A stretch of 64,000 nucleotides of DNA from Crateriforma spongiae. Lineage in GTDB: Bacteria > Planctomycetota > Planctomycetia > Pirellulales > Pirellulaceae. The stretch lies in the NCBI RefSeq assembly GCF_012290005.1, contig NZ_JAAXMS010000001.1:124001-188000 (forward strand). Direction: 5' to 3'. The notes under the pieces were generated by a model. That model did not search any database and was not told the origin of the DNA. It saw only the letters and a list, made by a program, of their open reading frames with translations. A program made the translations under genes and the position numbers. Shown here in pieces: positions 19,144 to 26,706 of the stretch (position 1 is its first letter; each line of letters opens with the position of its first letter).

Positions 19144-20208
19144 ATGAATCGAATGCATGCTATCCCGATCGTTGTCGCCACCATCGCGATCGTCGGTGCC
19201 GCAGGCTACTTGGTGGTTGATCGACGCGTTAATCCCGACGTTCCGGGTTCCGCGTTTCAGCTGGATTTGGATCCACATCTGCGTCCCAGCGCTGAAGCAT
19301 TCGAGTGGAAACAGGTTCGTAAGATTTCATTGGCGTTGCAGGATCCCATTGCGATCGAGGTCTCCAGTGCCGACTTTATTCTGGTTCTCGGGCGTCGGCC
19401 TGATCAACAAGGCGACGTGGTATGGATGGATCAGGCTGGCAACGTACACGGCGCAATGGAACTGTCGTTTGTTCCGCAATGCGCGACGATCGATTCCGCT
19501 GCATCCGGCGAAGTGCCATCGATTCTGGTGGCATCGGCCAACCAAGTGCATCGCGTCGATTTCGCATCACGGCAGGTAACACCGTGGGCTTCGATGTCGG
19601 CCGACGCCAATATCACCGCCATCGCGATGTCTGATACAGGGGTTTATCTGGCGGATGCGGGACAACGATTGGTTCACCACTTTGATCATTCAGCGGGGCT
19701 GATCAACCAATGGGATGGGTCTGATCGCGTTCCCGATGGTCGGCATTTCAACGTTCCCAGCAATCATTTCGAATTGCTATCCTCAGGCGACGGTTTGTTG
19801 TACGTCGTCAATCCGGGACTCCATCGCGTGGAGACTTATTCGTCGGACGGAAAGTTTGAACTGGCCTGGGGCGAAAGCGGTGTCGATGTCGAAAGCTTTT
19901 TCGGTTGTTGCAACCCCGTCCATTTATCCCGTCTGCCCGACGGTAGGTTTTTGACCAGCGAAAAAGGCATTCCACGCATCAAGGTCTATACCGCCGATGG
20001 GCAGTTCGATGGCTTGGTGGCCGCGTCGCAGGACCTTCAGGTGGATTCCAGCCGACTGGGCGATCCTCGCACCGACATGACGCCGGCCATTTTCGATGTC
20101 GCATCAAATTCCGCTGGCGAGATTTTGGTTCTCGATCCGCTGCAGCACTGTGTCCGTGTCTTCGCGCAGGAACGCGTGGCTGACCAAAGGGAACTTGCAG
20201 GCAACTGA
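19144..20208 (+). CDS. Membrane-anchored NHL/six-bladed beta-propeller with Cys-Cys motif
   Basis: 354 residues from the ATG at 19144; a GTG codon directly precedes it at 19141. N-terminal transmembrane helix (about 5-24) followed by NHL-like repeats such as NVPSNHFELLSSGDGLLYVV. Near the C-terminus stand FFGCCNPVHLSRLPDG and SEKGIPRIKVYTADGQFDG. This pairing of a Cys-Cys element with SEKG-PR-KVY looks like a conserved functional site and recalls NHL proteins found beside NapGH-like Fe-S genes in other bacteria (recalled, not checked). The next gene starts 1 base after the stop. Role unknown; possibly electron transfer or metal binding. Confidence 0.8.
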   Translation: MNRMHAIPIVVATIAIVGAAGYLVVDRRVNPDVPGSAFQLDLDPHLRPSAEAFEWKQVRKISLALQDPIAIEVSSADFILVLGRRPDQQGDVVWMDQAGNVHGAMELSFVPQCATIDSAASGEVPSILVASANQVHRVDFASRQVTPWASMSADANITAIAMSDTGVYLADAGQRLVHHFDHSAGLINQWDGSDRVPDGRHFNVPSNHFELLSSGDGLLYVVNPGLHRVETYSSDGKFELAWGESGVDVESFFGCCNPVHLSRLPDGRFLTSEKGIPRIKVYTADGQFDGLVAASQDLQVDSSRLGDPRTDMTPAIFDVASNSAGEILVLDPLQHCVRVFAQERVADQRELAGN

Positions 20209-20209
20209 G

Positions 20210-20470
20210 ATGATTCCCATGAACGAGCGCAAACTGCAAACGGCCAATCATCCGAACTTGCGAGTCATTGATCGCCGGGAATGGTTCCGGCAATGGATGC
20301 GTGGTGGTGCGACGTTGGTGATTGCACTGATCGCGTACTTCCTTGTGCAGCGAAGAATGTCGGGACGTTGTATCGATCAGGGAACCGGCTGTGCCCAGTG
20401 TCGCCTAAGCGTGACATGTCAGATTCGCCAACCGTCATGGTCGGATTCACGTCCAAGGAGGCAGCGATGA
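20210..20470 (+). CDS. Small Cys-rich single-pass membrane protein
   Basis: 86 residues from the ATG at 20210, or 83 from the ATG at 20219. Basic N-terminus, one transmembrane helix (ATLVIALIAYFLV), then a short tail with four Cys in CIDQGTGCAQCRLSVTC. It begins 1 base after the NHL gene and overlaps the ferredoxin gene by 4 bases (ATGA), so it is translationally coupled and very likely real. The Cys spacing (C-x6-C-x2-C-x5-C) could bind a cluster or metal at the membrane surface. Not a named family to me; probably an assembly or electron-transfer partner of the NapGH-like proteins. Confidence 0.75.
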   Translation: MIPMNERKLQTANHPNLRVIDRREWFRQWMRGGATLVIALIAYFLVQRRMSGRCIDQGTGCAQCRLSVTCQIRQPSWSDSRPRRQR

Positions 20471-21111
20471 TGAACGCGGACCATCGCGAATCACGGCGTC
20501 AATTCGTCGGTGATATGACTCGGGCCGTTGGCGTTTTGGCGGTTGGTGCCGTTGCCGGCGGAGTGGCCGGACGCTCGGCAATCGGACAAGAAATGCGTTG
20601 GCAGATCGACCCGGATCGTTGCGTGGGATGCAGCGAATGTGCAACCGAATGCGTTTTGGATGAATCCGCGGTCAAGTGTGTCCAATGCTTTGACATGTGT
20701 GGGTATTGCGACATCTGCACGGGTTACCTGGATCCCAACTACACCGCCGTCGACACGGCCGCGGAGAACCAGCTTTGTCCGACCGCGGCCATCGAACGTC
20801 GATTCGTTGAAGAAAAAGCCGGCCAGAAGTTCTACGAATACACCATCGACCCCGAAGCCTGCATTGGTTGTGGAAAGTGCGTGAAGGGATGCGCGTTGAT
20901 GAACGGTTCGCTGTACCTGCAGGTCATGCAGGACAAATGTGTGAACTGCAACGAATGTGCGATCAGTCGTGCCTGTCCCACCGAAGCATTCCTGCAAGTC
21001 CCCGCCGACCGGCCGTATCTGTTGAAACGCCAGGCACAAGAGTTGTTGACCAATAGGCCGACACCCACGGATCAATCGAAGGCCCTTCTGCAACAGGTGA
21101 CGCTGCGATGA
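20467..21111 (+). CDS. Tat-exported polyferredoxin (NapG-like)
   Basis: 214 residues from the ATG at 20467, preceded by a strong AAGGAGG at 20454-20460; ATG at 20470 is also possible. Tat signal SRRQFVGDM plus a Gly/Ala/Val-rich hydrophobic stretch to about residue 37. The mature part has ferredoxin-type Cys clusters: CVGCSECATEC, CVQCFDMCGYCDIC, CIGCGKCVKGC and CVNCNECAISRAC with following CP. This fits three to four [4Fe-4S] clusters on the periplasmic side, as in NapG. It overlaps the NapH-like gene by 4 bases. NapG takes electrons from NapH in nitrate-reductase systems, but no NapA is encoded here, so the acceptor is unknown. Confidence 0.88.
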   Translation: MMNADHRESRRQFVGDMTRAVGVLAVGAVAGGVAGRSAIGQEMRWQIDPDRCVGCSECATECVLDESAVKCVQCFDMCGYCDICTGYLDPNYTAVDTAAENQLCPTAAIERRFVEEKAGQKFYEYTIDPEACIGCGKCVKGCALMNGSLYLQVMQDKCVNCNECAISRACPTEAFLQVPADRPYLLKRQAQELLTNRPTPTDQSKALLQQVTLR

Positions 21112-22415
21112 TTGAAACGGTGTTGGTGGCGGGCATTGGTGAATCGTCGGCGACGTTGCAAGCATTCTTGTTGGGAAATCTGATTCCCACGCCTCAGTTT
21201 TCCGATCACGCCATTCCGGTATCGGAACAACCGGCGGCCAGTGGTTTCTGGTGGGAATGCTTGGACTTGAGTCTGCTTTTGGTCGCGCTAGCCCTGGCCA
21301 GCTATTTCGCCCTGGTTTCTCGTTCGCGTCGGTCGCTGTTTGGGTTGTCCGCGTTTTCGCTGGTCTGGTTTGGTTTCATTCGCCAGGGCTGCGTTTGTTC
21401 GGTGGGTTCAGTACAGAATGTCGCCTATGCGATGACCGACGCGTCTTATGCCGTTCCGCTGACAGTGATCGGGTTTTTCTGTTTGCCGATTCTGTTCGCA
21501 CTCTATTCCGGGCGTGTCTTTTGCTCGGGCGTTTGCCCCTTGGGGGCGATCCAAGAAATGGTGGCTGTTCGAAACGTCCAGATTCCCAAATGGATCGACC
21601 ATGGTTTAGGGGTGGTGCCGTGGATCTATTTGGGAGCCGCGGTCATCTTTGCAGCCAGCGGAGGCATGTTTTTGATCTGTCGCTACGATCCGTTCGTCGG
21701 TTTTTTTCGCTTCAGCGGAAACGCTGGCATGATTCTGTTCGGAACGTTCTTGCTGCTTGTCGGCGTGTTTGTCGGCAGACCCTATTGTCGCTTTCTTTGT
21801 CCCTATGGTGCTTTGTTGTCCGCGTGTTCCGGCGTCGCGCGATCGAACGTGCGGATTCCACCGGGCGACTGTATTCGTTGCGGTCTATGTCGCGATGCTT
21901 GTCCCTATGGTGCGATCGAGCCACCTAGCGAAACGGCCACCGATCAAGAAACAGTTTCGGGGAAACGACGTCTAATATTTGTCTTCGCTGCCACCCCGGT
22001 GTTGATCATCGGCTTGGCAATCATGGGCTATCGCCTTGGACCGGCTCTTTCGGGTTTGGAATTTGATGTGCAACTGGCAAGTCAGTTGCAGCATGAAGCG
22101 GCTGATCCCCAGTGGCCAACCAACGACGCCAGTGACGCGTTTCGCGCAGCGCAGGGCGACGCCGATCAGCTGTTGTTGGACGCGGTCGAAACACAGCATC
22201 GGTATCGCTACGCCGGTGTGGGGCTTGGTGTCTGGATTGCACTGGTCGTCGTTGGCAAATCGGTTTCTTTGTGTCGCCGTCGACAGCAAGACGAGTTTGT
22301 TGCTGATCGATCGGCATGCGTTTCCTGTGGGCGTTGCTTTGAATTCTGTCCCGTCGAACATGCCAAACAAGGCGTCGTGGGATTGCCAACGATTCAGGGG
22401 GAACATCGTCCATGA
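21108..22415 (+). CDS. NapH/MauN-like membrane Fe-S protein
   Basis: 435 residues. At least five transmembrane helices carry the paired family motifs CSGVCPLG and CRFLCPYG, plus an early GCVCSVGS. These are followed by a ferredoxin-like CIRCGLCRDACPYGAIE. After a further helix and a periplasmic segment of about 80 residues, another transmembrane helix leads to a last Cys set, CVSCGRCFEFCP. The extra C-terminal helix and cluster motif are unusual for NapH. It probably oxidises quinol or passes electrons across the membrane to the exported ferredoxin. Start and stop overlap both neighbours by 4 bases. Confidence 0.9.
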   Translation: MIETVLVAGIGESSATLQAFLLGNLIPTPQFSDHAIPVSEQPAASGFWWECLDLSLLLVALALASYFALVSRSRRSLFGLSAFSLVWFGFIRQGCVCSVGSVQNVAYAMTDASYAVPLTVIGFFCLPILFALYSGRVFCSGVCPLGAIQEMVAVRNVQIPKWIDHGLGVVPWIYLGAAVIFAASGGMFLICRYDPFVGFFRFSGNAGMILFGTFLLLVGVFVGRPYCRFLCPYGALLSACSGVARSNVRIPPGDCIRCGLCRDACPYGAIEPPSETATDQETVSGKRRLIFVFAATPVLIIGLAIMGYRLGPALSGLEFDVQLASQLQHEAADPQWPTNDASDAFRAAQGDADQLLLDAVETQHRYRYAGVGLGVWIALVVVGKSVSLCRRRQQDEFVADRSACVSCGRCFEFCPVEHAKQGVVGLPTIQGEHRP

Positions 22416-24199
22416 ATCTGTTTCAGGTGTTCTATCGAAACCGCAACGGATTGTCGGTGGTTGCCACGTGGTTTCTGTTGTTCGTCGGAGTCGCGTTGTT
22501 CTTCGATTTCGGCGGCCGAATCATCGACCCGTATAGCGATTCAAAGTTGCAGCAATTGAAACTTGAATTGCGTGAACAACCGAATGACGATTCGCTGAAG
22601 CACCAGATCCGCGAACGTGATCAACATGTTCGACAACAGTATTTTCGTCGCAAGGCGTTCACTTGGTGGGGCGCACGGTTGTGTCTGGTCGGTGCGGTGA
22701 TTGTGTTCCTGGCATCGCGGCGTTTGGGACCAATGTCCGATCCGTCGCGAATCCAAATACAGGGTGGTGATCCGGAACCAAGTGACTTTCATCGCAATTC
22801 AACCTGGGGCATGTCTGCTGTCACCGTTCTGGTTGCGGCATGTCTGATGGTGGCGGTGTTGTTGCAAAGGAATGGCCAACAAGACCTGTCAGCGGCACTC
22901 GCTGCGTCACGTGCGGTCGAAGATTCTGCTATCGAACGCGATCAAGCTGACGGTGGGAAAGCTGCCAGCGCCCTGCCTGAGATCCAGAATGTAGTGACGC
23001 CGGTATCGGCAGAAGAATTTGCGAGCAACTGGTATCGATTTCGTGGGCCACGGGGTGATGGAACCAGTGCAATGTCGTCTTTGGATTTTCGCTGGGATGC
23101 AGATACCGGCGAAGGCATCCTGTGGAAGGTGCCGGTCGAATGTCCCGGCAATGGATCTCCGGTGGTGTGGGGTGACCGTGTGTTTTTGGCGTCGGCGGAC
23201 GAAACGCGACGTTGCGTTCAGAGCTTTTCGGTCTCCGATGGGACGCTGCTTTGGACGAAAGAAATAGAGCATCCGGATCCCACGCGTCCCCCCGTCGAAG
23301 TCAGTGAAGACACGGGCTACGCCGCATCGACGATGACCACCAATGGCCAATTGGCGTTCGCTATTTTTGCGGATGGATTGTTGGTGGCTCTGGATCGTGA
23401 TGGCAATGAAGTGTGGTTAAGGGATTTGGGCCCACTGGAAAACATTTATGGGCACGCTTCTTCCTTGGTGCTGTCGGGTGACCGATTGATCGTGCAGTTG
23501 GACCAAGGCAGCAAGTCCGACAACGCATCACGAATCGACGTGTTGAACGTTGCCACAGGCGACGCGGTTTATTCCATTGCACGAGAGGTGCCCGCGTCGT
23601 GGTCGACCCCGATCGTCGCCAATCGAGACGGGCAGGATGTGTTGATCGCTTGTGCGGATCCTTGGGTCATCGCCTACAACCTAAGCGACGGATCCGAATG
23701 CTGGCGCTGTGCAGCACTACGCCAGGATGTCGGTCCGTCTCCTGTTTTTTCGGACCAGCACGTGGTTGTCGCGAACGAATCGCCCGGAGCGACGGCAATT
23801 CGTTGGGGAGGCACCGGGGACGTGACCGAAACGCATGTTGATTGGACAGCGGAATACAGCATTCCGGACACAACCAGCCCGCTGATCGTCGGCGACCTTG
23901 TCTTGATGCTGACGTCCTATGGAACTCTTGCGGCATACGATGCCGGCGCCGGTGGTGAACCACTGTGGGAGATCGATTACGAGGACAACTTCCAGGCTTC
24001 CCCCACGCGTTTTGGTGACGACGTCCTACTGGTCGGCGAAACAGGATTGTGCTGGACGGTTCGTCCCAGCGAAGACGGGTGTGAAACGATCACCGAATCG
24101 AACTTGGGCGAAGACTGTGTGACCAGCCCCGCCGTCGCCAACGGCAAGATTTTCCTGCGAGGTCGTGAACACCTTTATTGTTTAGGACCCCAGAAATGA
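22412..24199 (+). CDS. Membrane PQQ-like beta-propeller with two-helix N-terminal module
   Basis: 595 residues. Transmembrane helices near 16-33, 85-102 and 132-151 flank charged linkers, including a coiled-coil-like segment (KLQQLKLELREQPNDDSLKH). The rest is a propeller opening NWYRFRGPRGDGTSA, with blade motifs VALDRDGNEVWLRD and AYNLSDGSECWRC. It resembles PQQ-like propellers elsewhere in the window but is fused to extra membrane helices. Four-base ATGA overlaps on both sides tie it to NapH-like and HydCB-like genes. Its place inside an electron-transfer operon suggests a structural or sensing subunit; no cofactor motif is visible. Confidence 0.82.
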   Translation: MNLFQVFYRNRNGLSVVATWFLLFVGVALFFDFGGRIIDPYSDSKLQQLKLELREQPNDDSLKHQIRERDQHVRQQYFRRKAFTWWGARLCLVGAVIVFLASRRLGPMSDPSRIQIQGGDPEPSDFHRNSTWGMSAVTVLVAACLMVAVLLQRNGQQDLSAALAASRAVEDSAIERDQADGGKAASALPEIQNVVTPVSAEEFASNWYRFRGPRGDGTSAMSSLDFRWDADTGEGILWKVPVECPGNGSPVVWGDRVFLASADETRRCVQSFSVSDGTLLWTKEIEHPDPTRPPVEVSEDTGYAASTMTTNGQLAFAIFADGLLVALDRDGNEVWLRDLGPLENIYGHASSLVLSGDRLIVQLDQGSKSDNASRIDVLNVATGDAVYSIAREVPASWSTPIVANRDGQDVLIACADPWVIAYNLSDGSECWRCAALRQDVGPSPVFSDQHVVVANESPGATAIRWGGTGDVTETHVDWTAEYSIPDTTSPLIVGDLVLMLTSYGTLAAYDAGAGGEPLWEIDYEDNFQASPTRFGDDVLLVGETGLCWTVRPSEDGCETITESNLGEDCVTSPAVANGKIFLRGREHLYCLGPQK

Positions 24200-26607
24200 G
24201 TGCGGTTGTCAAAGAAATGATTGGGGTGGATTCGCCAAAGACGGACGTGGATTTGGCATTCGTCGATGATGCCGTGCGTCGCATCGGACGTACCCCGGAT
24301 GCCGTCGTTCCGTTGCTGCAGTCCATTCAAAAGCATTATCGCTATCTGCCATCGTCTGCGCTTCAGCGCGTCTGTGAATTAACCGACATCACCCCCGCTT
24401 CGATCGCAGGAGTGTCCACGTTCTATACTCAGTTTCGGCATCGGCCGATGGGACGCCATCACGTTCAGGTTTGCTGCGGAACGGCATGCCACGTGAAGGG
24501 GGCTGACCTATTGATCGAAACGCTTCGAACTGATCTGGGGATGGATCCGACACAGGATACCGATCCAAACCAACAGTTTACGATTGAACCGGTGGCATGT
24601 TTGGGATGTTGTACCCTTGCACCGGTGGTTCAAGTCGACGACCAAGTCTTTGGGCGGCTTGCACCTGCCGAAGTGGCCAAGAAGGTTCGATCAGTGGATG
24701 CGAAAGCACCTGGATCAAAGACCTCAATTGCGATGCCGCATCGGATGCCCGAAGGTGCCGGCGAAATTCGCGTCGGCTTGGGGTCATGCTGTGTCGCGCA
24801 GGGAAGTCGACGCGTGTTCGACAAGGCCGCCGCGATTGCGTCCGAGTTGGGCGTGGATGCCAAAGTCAAAAGCGTCGGATGCGTGGGAATGTGTCACCAG
24901 ACGCCGCTGTTGGAAGTCTGCAAACGCGACGGCACGACCGAGACGTTCGCACGGGTGGTCGAAGCGGACGTCGATCGAATTTTGCGTTCAAGCTTTCCGC
25001 GGAAAAGCTTGCTGTCAAGATTTGCATCGGCCGCACACCACTTGTTGGATGTTGTTTACGAAGGAGAACCGCCGTCCGACGACGCAACGACACCGCTGGA
25101 AACCGAGTGTGGTCCGGTTTGTGATTTTCTGGGACCCCAGAAACGAATTGCCACTGATAACAGTGGTGCGATCGATCCTCTGGACCTTGCAGAGTACAAA
25201 CGGTTCGGTGGTTTTGAATCACTGCGACGCTGTGCACTCGAGCGATTGCCGCAAGAGATCATTGACCAGGTACGTGTGTCTGGACTGCGAGGGCGCGGAG
25301 GCGGCGGCTTTCCGTCGGCGGCGAAGTGGCAAATCGTTTCGGACACGCAATCCGATCAAAAGTATGTCATTTGTAACGGTGATGAAGGTGATCCCGGCGC
25401 GTTCATGGATCGTATGCTGCTGGAATCCTTTCCCTATCGCGTGATCGAAGGTTTGGCGATCGCCGCGCTGGCTGTCGGGGCTCGTCAAGGATATTTCTAT
25501 ATCCGCGCGGAATACCCACTTGCGGTGACGCGTATTCGCGAAGCGATTGGGCGGTGCAAGGAAGCAAACATCTTGGGGCCAAACATTCTGGGAAGCGACC
25601 ATTCGCTGGACTTTGAAATCAAAGAAGGTGCCGGCGCGTTCATTTGCGGCGAAGAAACCGCGCTGATTCATTCGATCGAAGGTGGTCGTGGAACGCCGCG
25701 TTTGCGTCCGCCCTACCCTGCCCAGTCGGGACTTTGGAAAAAGCCCACGTTGATCAATAACGTCGAAACCCTGGCGATGGTGCCATGGATTCTGCGTCAC
25801 GGCGGCGAACAATACGCTGGCGTGGGAACACCGGCCAGCAAAGGAACCAAGGTGTTCGCGTTGACCGGAAAGGTACAGCGCGGAGGGCTGATCGAAGTCC
25901 CGATGGGAATCACGATTCGCGAAATCGTGAACTCGATCGGCGGCGGCGTGCCCGAAGGCCGGACATTCAAGGCGGTGCAGGTCGGCGGACCGTCGGGGGG
26001 ATGTATTCCGGCGGAATTGGCCGACACGCCAGTGGACTATGAGGCATTGCGAGGTGTCGGTGCGATCATGGGAAGCGGTGGTTTGGTTGTTTTGGACGAC
26101 ACCGACTGCATGGTGGATATCGCGCGGTATTTCCTGCGTTTTACCCAGGACCAGTCATGCGGCAAATGTACGTATTGTCGTGTGGGGACCAAGCGTTTGC
26201 TTGAGATTTTGGATCGCATGTGCGAGGGGAAGGGAAAGAAGGCTGATCTGGCCACCCTGGAATCGCTTTGCGAAAGCGTCGCCCAAGGCAGCTTATGTGG
26301 ACTTGGTAAAACAGCCCCCAACCCCGTTCTTTCGACGCTGAAGTATTTCCGAGATGAATACGAAGCCCACCTTCGTGGTGTGTGTCCCTCGGGGCGATGC
26401 AAAAACTTGATCTCATACCAAGTTCAAGACAATTGCATCGGATGTACGCTTTGCAGCCAACAGTGCCCGGTGGATGCAATACCAATGACGCCCTATCGCA
26501 TTCATTCGATTGATGACAGTCGGTGCACACGATGTGACGCATGTCGAACGGTCTGTCCCGAAGATGCCATTCGAATCGTGTCGGGTCCACAAGGTGAATC
26601 GCGATGA
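24196..26607 (+). CDS. Fused HydC-HydB-type flavin/Fe-S subunit (NuoE-NuoF-ferredoxin)
   Basis: 803 residues from the ATG at 24196, which overlaps the previous stop. Domain order: NuoE/HydC-like [2Fe-2S] thioredoxin fold (1-165; Cys93, 98, 135, 139); a second [2Fe-2S] thioredoxin-like domain (190-265; Cys198/199, 229, 233); NuoF core with FMN/NADH motifs GRGGGGFPSAAKW and CNGDEGDPGAF; SLBB; N3-type [4Fe-4S] (Cys655, 658, 661, 701); a CPSGRCK pair (Cys730, 735) as in the zinc motif of HydB-like proteins; two C-terminal [4Fe-4S] clusters (Cys747-757 and 777-787). This is the composition of the HydB plus HydC pair of electron-bifurcating (Bfu-type) complexes in one chain. It probably oxidises or reduces NAD(H). 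Whether it bifurcates is inference. Confidence 0.9.
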   Translation: MSAVVKEMIGVDSPKTDVDLAFVDDAVRRIGRTPDAVVPLLQSIQKHYRYLPSSALQRVCELTDITPASIAGVSTFYTQFRHRPMGRHHVQVCCGTACHVKGADLLIETLRTDLGMDPTQDTDPNQQFTIEPVACLGCCTLAPVVQVDDQVFGRLAPAEVAKKVRSVDAKAPGSKTSIAMPHRMPEGAGEIRVGLGSCCVAQGSRRVFDKAAAIASELGVDAKVKSVGCVGMCHQTPLLEVCKRDGTTETFARVVEADVDRILRSSFPRKSLLSRFASAAHHLLDVVYEGEPPSDDATTPLETECGPVCDFLGPQKRIATDNSGAIDPLDLAEYKRFGGFESLRRCALERLPQEIIDQVRVSGLRGRGGGGFPSAAKWQIVSDTQSDQKYVICNGDEGDPGAFMDRMLLESFPYRVIEGLAIAALAVGARQGYFYIRAEYPLAVTRIREAIGRCKEANILGPNILGSDHSLDFEIKEGAGAFICGEETALIHSIEGGRGTPRLRPPYPAQSGLWKKPTLINNVETLAMVPWILRHGGEQYAGVGTPASKGTKVFALTGKVQRGGLIEVPMGITIREIVNSIGGGVPEGRTFKAVQVGGPSGGCIPAELADTPVDYEALRGVGAIMGSGGLVVLDDTDCMVDIARYFLRFTQDQSCGKCTYCRVGTKRLLEILDRMCEGKGKKADLATLESLCESVAQGSLCGLGKTAPNPVLSTLKYFRDEYEAHLRGVCPSGRCKNLISYQVQDNCIGCTLCSQQCPVDAIPMTPYRIHSIDDSRCTRCDACRTVCPEDAIRIVSGPQGESR

Positions 26608-26706
26608 GGAATACCGGCATTCGATTGATCGACACTTGGATCGTGAATTCATTGGGACGTCGATCCTGGAAACATGCGGGGCAAACAGCGATACAGGAGA
26701 TTAGGG

